A DNA stretch of 64,000 nt from Laccaria trichodermophora (taxonomy: Eukaryota; Basidiomycota; Agaricomycetes; Agaricales; Hydnangiaceae): NCBI GenBank assembly GCA_018417955.1, contig JACTVC010000033.1, positions 462,022 to 526,021 on the forward strand, read 5' to 3'. Positions 48,093 to 62,555 of this stretch are shown here, in pieces; position 1 is the stretch's first letter, and the number at the start of each line of letters is the position of its first letter. The position numbers were made by a program, and so were the translations under genes. The notes under the pieces were generated by a model. That model was given only the letters and a program-made list of their open reading frames with translations. It had not been told where the DNA came from and made no database searches.

Positions 48093-51000
48093 ATGAGTAC
48101 TCTACTCATGAAGAGTTTCAGAACCGATCTTCTTTCCCCAGACAACATCACGTCCGTCGAGGATGTAAAAAATGCGCTTTTTGAATTACAATCCATCTTT
48201 ACTGAACAGAACTACGAACATGTTCTTGATGAGCTGCTCCAGACGCCGTTCCTCGTCGAACTTGTATTGTCAGGTACGTTCTTGCCCTTTCATCCTCCTT
48301 CAGTGAGGACTCACCAAAACCAACAGATCTGAGTACCCTTTCGGTCAAAACATGGTTACTCGAGAAATTCCCAACATCGCCTCCATCATATATCTCATCA
48401 GTGACTTGCCAGCTTCTGTTGAAGCTTGCTACTTTCTTCGTATTTCCTCCGATTTCATTCTCCCAAGAGGTTCTAGACCTCATGAGGGAATTTCATACGA
48501 CTGTGAGGCATGCGCCAGCGGCCATACACGATCTTTTCGCGATGTCCTTCGTGGATGAGGGACAACATGAGGAAGCCAAGGAGTTGTCCATATCCTCGAA
48601 GGGCAAGTCGAAAAGCCGATGGAGAAGCAAGGATGGAGAAAAGGCTGCAATAAGACAGATCATCGTTGACCCTGAGCCCTTTGCCGCCCTCGCATTGACC
48701 ATTCCCAATACTTCTCAGGAAAGAGACCACACCACATCTCACTTACTCGTCCGTCTCAAAACTATTCTTGAAGTAAGCCTTTCTGAAATCTTCTCTTACG
48801 GTCCCGGCTAATCACCAATATAGATTTATCTTGAGACCATTTCTTTGCCAGCTATATCCCAACATCTGAAAGAGGCCCTCATCCCCAAAGAGCAATTACC
48901 AGTGCTGACTACTGTCACAGACCTAGCTACTTCCCGTGACGTTTCGATTTCGGCTAAGATTGCCGTCACGGACTCCGCCTATCTGCAATCTCTGAAAACG
49001 TTCGCTCCCTCGCCTGTCCGTCAAACGACTCCACTAACCCTCCACTGTAGCGCTCGTTACTTTGACAGCGTGGTGGGATTCGGTGAATGGGTTGTTTACA
49101 TTTCGACAGCAGCTGACAGTCATCTCCGTCAATTTCGCCGAAAAGACAAGAAGATCTTTGAGATCATTGTCAAAAAAATTAGGTTGGTCCTGCATGAATA
49201 GGCTCAGTCGATCTTAGCTAATCTTACCATTCGTACAGAGAATTGTCGAATGGCCGATTTTCCGACGACAACCAGAAGAGATTGAGCGGTCCAACTACAC
49301 AAGTACCGATATTCGAGGCAAAGATGGTACGAGACCTCAGACTTGTGGTAAGGAACCTCCATTGAGGAAGAATATTCCTGCTCCAACCATTCTTCCACAG
49401 TATCAAATTGATTGTGTATGTGTTCCCAGCAGCAGTGAGGAGGTATGTTGAGATAGCGACAAAGAGCTAAATACTTATGCTGCCTGTTATTCGCCATCGT
49501 TAGACAGAGCAACAAGGTGAAACTATGTTCGCAAGTCTCACTCACATCTCACCTTCCCTCTCCCACTTAGTCTTGAAGATTTGGGGGATTTTTACTCATG
49601 CACAATTGAACAAGCATCCATGGGACTCCTTGAGTCGTCTACTCAACAATAAGGGGAAAACGTACCAATCTAGGTTTATACTTGCACCTGACTACATTTG
49701 TCGCTGCTTGATACCCTTTGCAGGTGCAAATATAGGAGAAGACCACATGTAGCCAGGGACAATGTATACTCACCAGCCTCCTGGCCATTATCGGAAGACG
49801 CAGAAGCGACAGATGATGTCAGCGTGCCAGACCTGCCTCCGGATGAATTAAGCCAGGTGTGGCTTATTGGGCATTGTAACAAGCTATAATCTCACGGGCT
49901 ACCTTAGGTGCATTCCACTTTCGTGTAAGAATATATCTTACCCTATCCCTCATATTCTCACCAAAGTAGTCTTGAGAAATTCATCACGTTCTCCAAGGTA
50001 AGTTTAGGGCTTTTGTCACACAAAGAGAACTAAAGTATTCACCAACAAACAGGAGCTGCTCTTCAGTGAGCATGTCACTTCAGGCCAGCTTTTGTAACCT
50101 ACCAATTAACAGGCATGCTTGCGGATCTCGATGTGTCTTTCCCATTTGAAGTCTCGTACGTCTGTCTAAAGTAGCCTCCATAGTGGCCCAACAGCTGAAC
50201 GAGTACGAAAACAGGCCTCGCGAAAGGGCTGTCATTGAGTATCCCTTCTCGTGCTATGTCCTCGGTCGTAGCGGTACCGGGTTGGTCATCCTGTCATCGT
50301 CCTTTGCCTTCTGTTCAACTGCCCTTTTAGAAAAACCACAACAATGCTCTTCAAGATGTTATGGGTTGAGAGAGCATATCAATCAAGCACAGAAGGCGCA
50401 ATCAAACCAAGGCAAGTATTTGTAACTAAATCTCGTCTTCTAGCCACAAAAGTCGGAGACTACTTCGAGAAATTATCGAATTCGCTTGCGACTGGGTCAT
50501 GCTCGCCACAGGAACTGAAACTGCTTGCAAAGTCGAGAAAAATTCAAATCCAACCACAACGTCATCTTGTGGCATGGAATGATATACCCGATTGGCGAAG
50601 TGACTTGCCATCTAAGTATAGTGACTTGGAGGATCGCCATTTCCCTCTCTTCATCACCTTTGATCAGGTATGGAATAATTCCATATGCCCTCAGAACCTA
50701 CCCTGTCTGACCGTCAATGCAGTTATGCTCAATGCTCGAAACCAGTCAAATTGAGCAATACAACAACGACGGTAAAGTCTGAGGTTCTCATTCCACCCAT
50801 CCAAATACAAAACAGCAGCCCAGGCAGGAAAGTTTTACGTTCAAGGGAGAGAATAACTTACCAAAGGTTCAAATCGGAGTATTGGTCTCACTTCCCCCAA
50901 TCGTTAACGAAGGGGTTAGGTATGTCACTAACATGCTTACTACCATGCTCTCTCTCATTTATCTGGTCAAGATTCGGCCTTGGTGTTCAATGAGATCATG

Positions 51001-54000
51001 GGTGCGCAATATTCTCGCTAGTGCCTGTCGTAAGAGTTCAGTTGAGTTATAGGCGTCATCTGTGGTTCTGAAGAAACAGTCTCCACTGATCGTGGGTTTA
51101 TGGATCGAACTTCCTATGAACACCTCAGCTCCCGAACTCAGCCAACGTTCGCACAACGACGAACAACTATCTACGACATCTTTCTTCACTACCGTCGGAA
51201 AAAGGCCATCCTAGGTGATTACGATGCGGCCGAAAGGTTTGGGGTGGTACTTTAAATGATCGGACTCCTTTGACCACGTCTCTGTGCCCAGAACTCACAC
51301 AATCATTGCAGGTTTGAGCCAGTATGGTGTTCCCGGCAGGAAGTTGGACCGTTTGTGTGTCTTGTACGCCTTTTGCTCTGTGCTATTTGGTGACCGTCTT
51401 CACCTAGATACGTCGACGAAGCCCAGGACAATCTTCTCGTTGATGCTCTGCGTAATATTTATTATCTTTTCAAAAGTCTTCCTAGCCTCAGCAATCCACC
51501 ACAGTATTAAGATTACTTTGTCGTAATCCCAACGGCTTGTTCTGGGCCGGAGACACTGCACAAGCGATATCCATTGGAAGTTCTTTTCGTATCAATGATC
51601 TCAAGGCATTTCTTTTCAGAGTGGAGGTTCGTTCCAACATGCTTCGAGTATGACCTTTCATGTCTCACGATTCCTTCCCAAAAACCTTATGTTAGAAACA
51701 ACGAGAATCTTCGTCAGAGAGCCAGCATTTAATTCAAGAACCCCCAAGGACATTTCAATTGTCTGTCAACTACAGATCTCATGGAGGCATCGTAAACTGT
51801 GCCCATTCGTTGATTGACTTGATCTCGCAATTTTGGCCTTACTCTATCGACATTCTATCTCCTGAAAGGGGAATAGTGGATGGTGCTAAGCCTACGTTTT
51901 TCAGCAGCGGAATCATTAATACGCCTTGTCATGTTTGTTCAATCCGCTACCATCTCGTATAATCTCTAACGCTCATCAGCAGCGATCATTCCAAGAAACA
52001 ATGTAAGTCGAATGCCTCGTATACGTGATGAGATCAATTTTATCTTTGTTCAGTGAAGCTGAGATCGAACTTGGAGCACACCAATGTTTGTTTCAACTTA
52101 CTCGCAGCTTCTTGTCTTGTTCAACCTTTTTAGGCGTCCTGGTACGGGACGAGGTGGCCCGAGAGCGTCTTCGTAGTCAGGTTGGGTCAATTGGCATAAT
52201 TCTGTAAGCAACTTTGTACGCCATGCGGTTTTGGCAAATGACGCTCCCAAGGACCCTCTATGAAAGCAAAGGCCTGGAATTTAATGATGTAAGTCGCCAT
52301 ATCGGATTCTCGGAGATACTGAATGTCTAGACAATCTTGCAATCCCCAGGTTGTCCTCTATAACTTTTTTCATGACTCGAACCTTGATGTGTTGCAGTGG
52401 CGAGTCATCCTCAACGCTGTCGATGTCAGTGTGCCTGTCCCCGATTTCGACGAAATGAGACATGCACCTATTTGTTCAGAAGTAAGGTGTCTTAGATGAT
52501 TCCTAAATTGTGTATTACTCACTTCTTCTAGCTGAAATTTTTGTACGTTGCAATTACGAGGGCCCGTAACAATCTGTGGATAGTAGATTCATCCTTGAAA
52601 GCTGATCCAATGAAGGTGTGTGTTCTGCATCGATACAGCCTGAGGATGTTAACAGTTTATACAGGTGTTTTGGACATGCCGTGATCTTGTCAATGACTCT
52701 GTTTCTGAGTTCCGTTTCACCGATCTCGCAGTAGAATCTACTCCCGAGGATTGGGAAATAAGGGCAAAGGACTTCTTCGATCAGGAACAATTTGCACAAG
52801 CTCGGTATGCCTATAAGAAAGCATCACTCCACCATGCTGCTGATGTAGCAAATGCGTACGAGTTGCGTGAAATCGCCCGAAGCTGTTCAACTGGACCCCC
52901 TCGAGCCGTTTTTGAACACCGCATGAAAGCTTTTGCAAACGCATCAAGGGCGTTTCTCTCTTGTGCTAAGGAAGCAATCCACGCACCAGAAGATTATTAT
53001 CGTGCCGCTGCTGAATGTTTTGAGAACGCAGGCGACAGTCCCCATGGTGCTTTGACTTACCTTCCAGAGGCTGCTAGGGCCTATCTCCTTGCCAAGTGTT
53101 TCACAAATGCAGCGCAGCTGTTCAGAAAAGCAGCAATGTTTGATGAAGCAATCGACGTCATCACCAAGCATCCAGAGAAGGTTGAGAAAAGTGTTGTCAA
53201 ACAAATCAAGGAAGCAGCGCGTCTGAAATATTTTACCGTGAAGGAATTCGAGTATGTCATCCCATCTCTTTTTTACACCGGTAACCCAATATACACACCA
53301 GGAAAGCACACAAATTGTTTGACTCAATAGAGGAAGAGCTTGAATACCTTAGCGAACGAAACTTCTATGAAGCACAAGTAGAACTTTTGGTGTCCCTCGG
53401 ACGAGTGGCTGACGCAGCCGAGCTCCACTTGTTGGAAGGTCACATAATTGAAGCACTGGAGTTGTTCCTTGAGGATAAAAGTGACCCAAGCCAATACACA
53501 CAACGGGTCATCCACTGCATCCTGCAAGGCTTGTGGCGGGAATTTTCCCTGGGGAGTAAAAAATCTTCGACTGACGTTGTCGTCAAATTGTTCCGCTATG
53601 CTGATTCAATAGACCCATCTTTACTCAGCCCAAACGAACACGACGAGGTACATTGCAATTATGCTCAATATGGATCTATTCAATACTCAGCCTACTCATT
53701 ATAGATGGAGTTGTTCAAAGCGATCTCCTCCCGAACATTCAAGAATCTAGTCTCCCTTGCTGATGCATTTTTTGAGCGACAAAATATGTCTGCTGCGTTG
53801 CTTTCCCTCGATTATCACTTCTCAGAACCCGAGGCATTGCAAAACATGGACCTTGTTTCGTTAACAGCTACCCTGCGGCCATTTTCCCTTTATGTTCAAC
53901 AACTTCATGATATGGCATTTTTTGCGGACCCTCGCACTAACAATCATGTTTGGAAAATGTTCGGACTCCGGCCCCATGGCCATGCTGCTTTCATGGTCCC

Positions 54001-56689
54001 GCATGGGACTTTCTTGCATAAAAAGGCTACTTCTGATACAGCGTCTACCATGGAAGGTTCAAGAGATGCCATCGTCCCAATCAAAAAATTGCTTCGCATT
54101 GTTCGCAACGCACTTTCCGAGCGCCTGCTAGAACGAGTTACCAGTCAAAATGAGATGTGCCGCAGAGCAAAAGCCCTTTTTCCCTGCCCACTACATGTGC
54201 TGGGGAACTGTGTCAAATCGGATCAGTGCACAGAGGACCACATCGTGCCGAACCACGTTTGGTACAATACCTGGATTCAGGCGCATATATATCAAGTACT
54301 GATTTATCAGACAATAAACCACAGTGGTATTAACTACCCCTCCGCGTTGCGCAACTCACAACGAGCGTATGAGCATTCACATTTGGTCCTGGACTGATGG
54401 TTCCTAATAGTTCTTTTTTCCAAGATTTTGGATCGGTAAACTGTATGATGCACTGCTCGATCCCCCGGCTTACAAGTTTGGAACAATAAGCAGCTTAAAG
54501 CAAGAGCTTTCCGGCGGCTTTGAAACAGGGTTCCAGATCATCATTGCCTGGATTCGCGAATTGGCACATAATCTTGAATTTTCATCGCATATGGAGACCC
54601 AGTTGCTGACCCAAGTCATGCAGACTACAGACTTGAGTTTTACCCTCAACGGGAAAGAAGCGCAATTTTACTTGTATCGCTCGAAGTTAATCCCGCCACA
54701 GTACCTTCGAAAACCTAAAGACTACAATTCATTGTTGGACCTTTTGTCCTCCTATCAAAATAGCAAACCCTGGAGTGTTCTCGTGGGCACTTTGTTCATC
54801 AAGTCAGTACTTTTACACTCTAGCTTTTGTGAATCAGAATTTTTATTCAAATCCAGGCAAATTATGCAAAACCGACTGCCTGTAGAGATTGGTGTTCTTT
54901 GCACCTACATCGAACATCTCTGTACTTTAGCGATTTTTGCCAATCGTGTCCAAGGAACAGGGGGTTTGCACGACGTCACTCTCCTTCGCAGCTGGCTTTC
55001 CAAGGCTCTAGCCAACTTTAGCCTAGGTGAAGCCGCTGATAAGACAATCAAATTTTGGCTGTTTCCTCCTATCCTGGGAGATCTCATAAAAGATATTTAT
55101 ACGGGAATTGGTTCCGGTATGCCGAAGTTCAACGTTCTACCTCTAACTGATTTCCTAAAACAGAACACCTGTTATTTGGGCCCGAATTACGACCATTAAC
55201 AAAAGAAGAACTTCCCATTCGCAATATGTTCATCGCCCGACTGTGCGTTCCTCTTAAACCGCCTTGGAACTCCATCTAACCGAATCTTAGTTATCGTGTC
55301 TTGGTACTTCGTGAGTTCAGAATTTCAAGTTCACTTTACCCATTGGAACATGATTGCCTTGTCCCAGTGGGCTATAATATTAGGGTCATGGCCTTCAGAA
55401 GCCAGATTTGGAGGGTTTCAAATGCAATGCATGGATTTGGCCAGCCCCCATTCTCCCCCCTCTACGAAAGGTGATTGATGCCAGTGTTTTCATAACCCTT
55501 TAATCTCTCATCCACGTTAGATATGTCGGCGCGCGTGACTGGTGGGAAATTTCATCTGCTGTTAGGGAGTCGATGCAAGGGTCAGCGTTGGATGAAATGG
55601 TCAATCTTCAGCACGCAGCTCGGATCGCTCTCCCCATACAGGAGCATCGAGGCTTGCGTAGGATTGTATACTCAGTTGTGGAAGATATCCCGGCCCTCCT
55701 GCAATCTGGACTCGAAGTCCCTTCTTCCATATCTGAAAGTCAAGAACTGACCTCGGACGTCGTCTCAGAGCCGCTAAACGAAGGAAGCAAAGATGATATC
55801 GCTGATCCTGTCGACAACGATGTTCACGAAGATCCTATAGAGCATGACGCGGACCCTCTCAATCTTGGATACAAACTCCCTTCTTCCATACTTAACAGTC
55901 GAGAACATACCTTGGACGTCGTCTCGGAGCCGCTAAACGAGGGACGCGAAGACGATGTCGCTGATCCTATTGACGACTTTCACGAAGGTCCTACAGAGTA
56001 TGAAACGGACCACAGCATTGTCATTGAGGATATTTCGCAACAAGTAGAAGAGCTTCATGCTGCATGCATCCTCCAACGAGCATTCCGTCGCTGCCTTGCC
56101 AGACAAAAGGAGAGAGAAGAGGACAGGCTGTCTGGTCGTTGCCGCCATTTTTTTGCCATATGCCTGGACGTGGTCAAGAAGGACAAATGGGGGAGGTCTC
56201 GATATAAGTTCTACTTCCTAGGTCCGCTCCCGCATGTCCTAGCATGTCTGGATGCTGCCCAAGTAGCTGTTCTTGCTAAAAAAGGAGAAACGAAGAAATT
56301 GCTTCGAGGCGGGGACATAAAAAACGAAGCATGGGATGACCTAAACTCCCAGCTAACACTGATCGTGTGGGCCAACTTCCTCCATGATTAGTAAATTTAC
56401 TTGACATTTCTTTAGCAATGCACACAAAGGAGTAAAGCAAATGCTGAAGTCACTCGAACCCACTGCAGAGGTTCATCGCCGCCACGACCTGACAAGTCTA
56501 AAAGTCCACATCAGCCAAGCGGTGAACCTCCTTCGAACATTCCCGTTCAAAGGGTCCGAAGATCCTCAACTCTATCTTGACATAGCCTACAAGAGTGTGA
56601 GGGAACCAGTACGGAAGAGTGCGAAGAAAGAGAAGAAGCCCCAGTTGAATTTGGATGACGAGGATTTGATGTACCTTGACTATGCGTAA
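48093..56689 (+). CDS. TRANK1-like superfamily 1 helicase, copy B
   Basis: Paralogue of copy A with the same domain order and intron positions. The ATG at 48093 gives the same N-terminal region, and the last frame ends LMYLDYA at 56689. Preserved motifs: GRSGTGKTTTM (Walker A, split by an intron at 50281-50330), YVDEAQDN (about 51409-51432), LFWAGDTAQAIS, LSVNYRSHGGI, LYESKGLEFND, YVAITRARNNLWI, the TPR-like region and the IQ motif (LQRAFRRCLARQKEREEDR). Splice phases checked around the DEAQDN exon keep frame although the splice-site bases differ from copy A. A roughly 55-residue acidic linker before the IQ motif is duplicated (about 55700-55990). Some N-terminal joints are unresolved. Confidence 0.82.
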
Positions 56690-56984
56690 GATCAATATCA
56701 TTCATCACTATTGTCTTGACCATAGCCTATGAATCTTGTATTTTTGAACGTTTACACATCTCAAATATCTTCCCAAAAACTCGCCATGACACCCCAACGC
56801 GCGTGTCATTACTTGAGACACATACAACTGATCGTGTTTCCTCACGGCTACTGATAGTCTTCGCGGAAGGACAGGTTTACTTCGGAAAGCGGCAGACTTC
56901 CCCTCAATAAAGGACATTGGCCCCCCAAGTCCTGATAATTATATGTCACCTAAATCTTTGACCAACGACGTTCAAGAATTGGTG

Positions 56985-57165
56985 ACACTCACAGCTGCTT
57001 CCTTTGCATAACGGTTAGCACGATTCAGATCACGTCGAATTGCATAGAACATGACAAGAAATTCTTCAGCTTGCCAAGCTTCAATCGCGGTCATGAGCCT
57101 ATCCCAGAGATCCATGTGCAGAGACACTCTTGACTTGCTTGACCCACCAGGTCGGGCCTGGGCCA
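56985..57165 (-). pseudogene. Remnant of RNase H-like gene (unit 2, first copy)
   Basis: Only the C-terminal part remains on the minus strand (MDLWDRLMTAIEAWQAEEF, then LNRANRYAKEAAV). The catalytic N-terminal half present in unit 1 (about 44960-45480) is deleted here. Confidence 0.65.
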
Positions 57166-57594
57166 ATGAAAACACTGGCAGTGGTTGTAACCAAAATGTA
57201 TTGCGTGCATGATGTGTAGCATTTTTTCTAATCCTGTCCATCTTAGCTAGCGTGGTCAGGAGTAGGCTTGATGCACATTTCAGCCGTCGAAAGTCAAAAT
57301 TTATCTTCAGTGCTGTGGCAAAGCTGCTGGATTTGAAGCGTCAAGGTGTCCTCACAACAAGACTGATGAAAGCTGTGCATAGCGTTGTGGATGAGGATGA
57401 GTTTGTCGAAGATGCAACTTTCGGGGACAAGTAGTTCATATGAACGAGCGAAGTTTTCAGGTAGTGGTCGACACTGGGGAGCACAATGTCAACCCCGTAG
57501 CAGCATTTGTCATTCAACTAAAAAGCGTCTCCAAGCACTTCTCACTTGGGATGAATCTCGCTGGCAGTATTCGCGAGGGGTTCTTCTAGTAATC

Positions 57595-58197
57595 CTACAG
57601 AAGTGAAGTGTAACCGTTTCTGAACATACCAAGAATAAAAAGACTCACTGCTGCTGCTTTGGCGTAGAAATCCGCCAGATTCCATACCCTGTCAATCAGG
57701 TAGAACTCAACACGAATTCCCTCCCTTTCCTTGTCTTCTATCGCCTTCATCAGGCGGTCCCACAAATCCATATTTGCCTTCTGTACGACCCACCGACCGC
57801 TCCAATCTCGCCATACCCTTATCCACAATGAAGCACCCTCCGCCACATACTCCGAGTCTGTTGCGATGACGATCGTCTTTATACCCTCCATTTTCCAATC
57901 AAATTCGATTGCAGCTTCAACGGCGCGTAACTCTGCGCGATTGCTAGTCAATTGATGAGAAACATCAGGTTCCAGTCGGAACAAGTGACGAGAGTCGAGC
58001 GAAGGGCCAGTCACAACGCCGCAGCCTGCGCGTACATCAGGTCGTCCATTATTAGGCGCTGCGCCGTCCGTAAAGATGAGGATCCTTCGGTCATCGTTTA
58101 TACTTTCCCAGCGCGCTGGCATGCGGGAGTAGTTGGGGACAAACGCATAGTCCAAGGGGTTGCTCCTATTTGTTCCAGCCAACAAGGTTGGGGCCAT
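57595..58197 (-). CDS. RNase H1-like protein
   Basis: Open frame from an ATG at 58197 to a stop at 57595, 200 residues; the frame is open further upstream without an ATG, so a 5' exon is possible. The RNase H fold has ILIFTDGAAPNNGR (Asp), LTSNRAELRAVEAA (Glu), VIATDSEYVAEG (Asp) and WNLADFYAKAAA (Asp), so all four metal ligands are present. It would cut the RNA strand of RNA-DNA hybrids. There is no N-terminal hybrid-binding domain. The adjacent unit has a frameshifted twin, and each unit holds an older decayed relative. Whether it works with the neighbouring helicase is unknown. Confidence 0.8.
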   Translation of the reverse strand: MAPTLLAGTNRSNPLDYAFVPNYSRMPARWESINDDRRILIFTDGAAPNNGRPDVRAGCGVVTGPSLDSRHLFRLEPDVSHQLTSNRAELRAVEAAIEFDWKMEGIKTIVIATDSEYVAEGASLWIRVWRDWSGRWVVQKANMDLWDRLMKAIEDKEREGIRVEFYLIDRVWNLADFYAKAAAVSLFILGMFRNGYTSLL

Positions 58198-58379
58198 TTC
58201 GCAAATTGTTTGGGGCACGGTGAAGCTCACCACCCAGGCACTAAATAGTCAGGTTGACGACCATGGTTCATTCTTGAACCCAAAATTTGCTCAGCGGTGG
58301 GTCAAGGGCTCAAGGAAGAACAGATCCTAGAAAAAAATTATAATCTATTTCAACCGGACCGACACGGCCAGCGCTACCA

Positions 58380-60063
<1,684 letters not shown>

Positions 60064-60568
60064 AGCGCTTGCAGAGAACAACAAATAAAGCTAAAAGAGA
60101 ACAAAGCCATCGTCAACGTCCTTGCCAACGTTCTCGTCATCCCCGAACAACCGTCTTTTGTTTTTCGAATGTCCTTCATTCCAATTCATCACTTGCGATT
60201 ATCTTTCGGCCATCATGGCGTCCTTTACATTCCGTAAAGTCAAAACCAAAAGGCCTCCATTCCTTTGTGCCACGCCATCTTTGGAAAATGGCCTTTATGG
60301 ACAGCACCATATGCACAACAAGCTTAATATCCTTTTCTTAGCTTCCTGCTTATTGTCAACTTGTCATGGTTGATGGATCCTAGGCCTCATGTGCTGCGTG
60401 TTCAGGGTCCCGCCTTGTCTCGCCTTGTCCTCTCGAGTCACCAAGAATGAAGAAACGGTTTCTCGCTGGCTATTCGGAATGCTATAAAATGGCACCCAAC
60501 CGCCCACTCGTTCATCATCGCGGACCCACACACACACACTTCCTAGCATCGTTACATTACTATCTACC
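60064..60568. promoter_or_regulatory. Divergent region RVB1 / small gene, with TATA box
   Basis: About 505 bp between opposite ATG codons. TATAAAA at 60483-60489 lies 80 bp before the plus-strand ATG, preceded by GC-rich sequence. The RVB1 side shows no TATA box. A short plus-strand frame near 60212 is not supported as a gene. Confidence 0.55.
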
Positions 60569-61155
60569 ATGAAACTCCGAAACTCCAAGGAAACCAATCC
60601 CCAAAACTTTATGACCTCACCATCTCGCGAAAGGTCCGAGACCCCACCTCCTCCAGAGGAACCCTACAACTGGGGTTCCGCAGACGACATGCGGAACTGG
60701 GTCTGCCCAGAGGTGAACCCTCATATCATAGATACTCTCCGAGATGTCCACCCACACACTCTCGAAGAGACCTTTCATTGGTATGCTCGCGTACGTTTTT
60801 ATTTTCGTTTTTTATTATTATCAAGCACCATCTGATTCGTCTCTCAGCCCGGTTCTCCGGTCTGGGTGCTTAGCTCTAGTAAAAAGAGGCCCGTCCCGAC
60901 TTGGCGACAGGGTTACATTGTAACAGAAGATAAGACACATTATACTACCAAGGTTTGTCACTTGGGTCTTGCCATATAGTCCGATCGTTTAACCGTTCAC
61001 ACCAGGGAGTATTCCGTTCATATGTGGTTCAGTATATCATTGGAGGCGAGACTGTCAAAACCGTCCTCTGTCCTGGCCTGGAACCGGAATTGAAGCCAGA
61101 CACGCCCCAAGTGCGACAGCTCTTGCGCGAAGCCGGTTTCCCCGCTGCACCCTGA
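60569..61155 (+). CDS. Uncharacterised small protein
   Basis: Three exons, 60569-60790, 60848-60952 and 61006-61155, give 158 residues; introns are GT-AG and in phase. It has a proline-rich start (ETPPPPEEPYNW) and a middle that looks like a small beta barrel: PGSPVWVLSSSKKRPVPTWR, then GYIVTEDKTHY, then FRSYVVQYIIGG. It ends LREAGFPAAP. The VWV...GYIV pattern suggests an SH3-like or Tudor-like fold, but no family was recognised. A TATA box lies 80 bp upstream of the ATG, consistent with regulated expression. It is convergent with the MSH4-like gene. Confidence 0.7.
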
Positions 61156-61364
61156 GCCTCACTTATATCGGGGCAGACGCCATATTTTCTCTTTTTCGCC
61201 CAGGAGGTCTCTTCGCATTTTCGACTTTTGACACATGTTTACATACACACAGCAAGCCACATTGTATACCACACCCACACGCATAGTATGTACACCACCG
61301 CTATCACTACAATGTTGCATCGTATAGTCGCAGGAATATCATCTCATTAATCTAACGAGTTCTT

Positions 61365-62555
61365 CTAAGTCGGCAAGAAGGCCTTGGCAATGTCAGCTTG
61401 AAATCGCCCGAGATACGCCAGCAACTCTCGATCCGGGAGAGCAGAATGTTCCAAAGCCTGAGTGAGCTGAGTACGAAGCTAAGAGAAAAAGTCCAGAATC
61501 AGCCTTTTTCGAGCAATGTTGGCGCGCCTCCAAGAGCAAGAAGTCGACAAGGACAGATGAAAGCAAAGGAACGCAGCAGACAATTACCCTTAGCAAGGCT
61601 TTGCGCCGTAGGGCAATTTTGGAGCTTTCGCTCTCCGTTTCATGTCTTGTTTGAAGGGCAGCTAGATGTTCAGCAACTCTCCTACTCTCGGACAAGACAT
61701 CAGCAGGAAGATCCGCAAGCCTGGCGAGTTCGAGGCCGTAATGGCTAATTTCGTCAGAAATACCGTCACGAATCCTTTGGTTTCTGAGCTAGAGGTAGCA
61801 CAAAAATAGAGAAAACACCAACTTGTATTGGAACGTCAATCCAAAATTTGATGAGGACTGTCTTGCTCGCTTGTTTGACGTCAGGACAAAAAAAAAATCG
61901 CCGATAGGTTTGCTGGTTACCTGGACTGAGAGATGAAGGCTATCGTAGAAAAGTTGAGGAAAGGTAAACGATCAAAGTAATGACAAACTTGACGATTGTA
62001 GGCCGACGGGATAAAGTTGTGGTGAGCTCGTGAAAGTGTCTTGCAGTTGTGCACGTTTACGCCATCACTGAGCGCAACTGATAGAAAACTCACGTCGCAA
62101 AAAACACGAACGACTGATGAAAATGATCATCTTGTAGTAACCATAAAAACTGGCGACCTACCTTGAGCTCAAGTAAACCCTCAGCGATGGCATGAGAAAT
62201 TCCGATACCTTCCCTTGGAGAGGTTCCTCGACCCAGTTCGTCGACCAAAACAAGGGACTTTGGCGTAGCAAGACCTGCAGCAAGAAACATCAGCCCAGTT
62301 GCCTATCGCAAAATGGACTACTAACCAAGAATCATGGCAGAAGTAGTCATCTCGCTTGCAAATGTGCTCAGATTCTTCTCCATGTCGTCGTCATTTGAGA
62401 GACGCGTCAAAATGGCATCATGAATTCTATGAGAGTCTAAAGATGCGAGAATCCTCTCTCCAACTGAACACGCACCGAAAACTGGCATATTCTGCTGGGA
62501 CAAAACATCCACACATTGCCATAACGGGCTTACACTGGAAGACTATGTACGTTCA
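61365..62555 (-). pseudogene. MSH4: MSH4-like gene, C-terminal part only
   Basis: Exons on the minus strand include CGCFVPAEYASFR, RIHDAILTRLSNDDDMEKN, the signature STFASEMTTSAMIL, Walker [13 protein letters not shown] (62274-62162), SFVFFAT (62113-62094), HFHELTTTLSRRPTIV, LHLSVQ, TVLIKFWIDVPIQ, DGISDEISHYG and a C-terminal helix pair with LRTQLTQALEHSALP. This is the ATPase and dimerisation end of a meiotic MutS homologue. All intron joints tested keep frame. Upstream of about 62555 the Walker A loop and all N-terminal domains are absent; the sequence there encodes the RhoGAP gene on the other strand. The window edge does not explain the loss. Confidence 0.75.

Larger units (their letters stand above)
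46754..58352. repeat. Tandem duplication unit 2, about 11.6 kb
   Basis: Begins with a damaged copy of SEC4 exon 1 and ends at TTTCAACC (58345-58352), the same 8 bases that close unit 1. It carries helicase copy B, an RNase H remnant and a readable RNase H gene, plus a 708-bp MITE absent from unit 1. Confidence 0.85.

Noticed and set aside
57252..57434. 60-codon frame repeated in both duplication units (VVDEDEFVEDATFGDK end)
   Set aside because: It starts at GTG, not ATG, has no upstream exon that could be identified, and the unit 1 copy is frame-broken. It was left out of the gene list.
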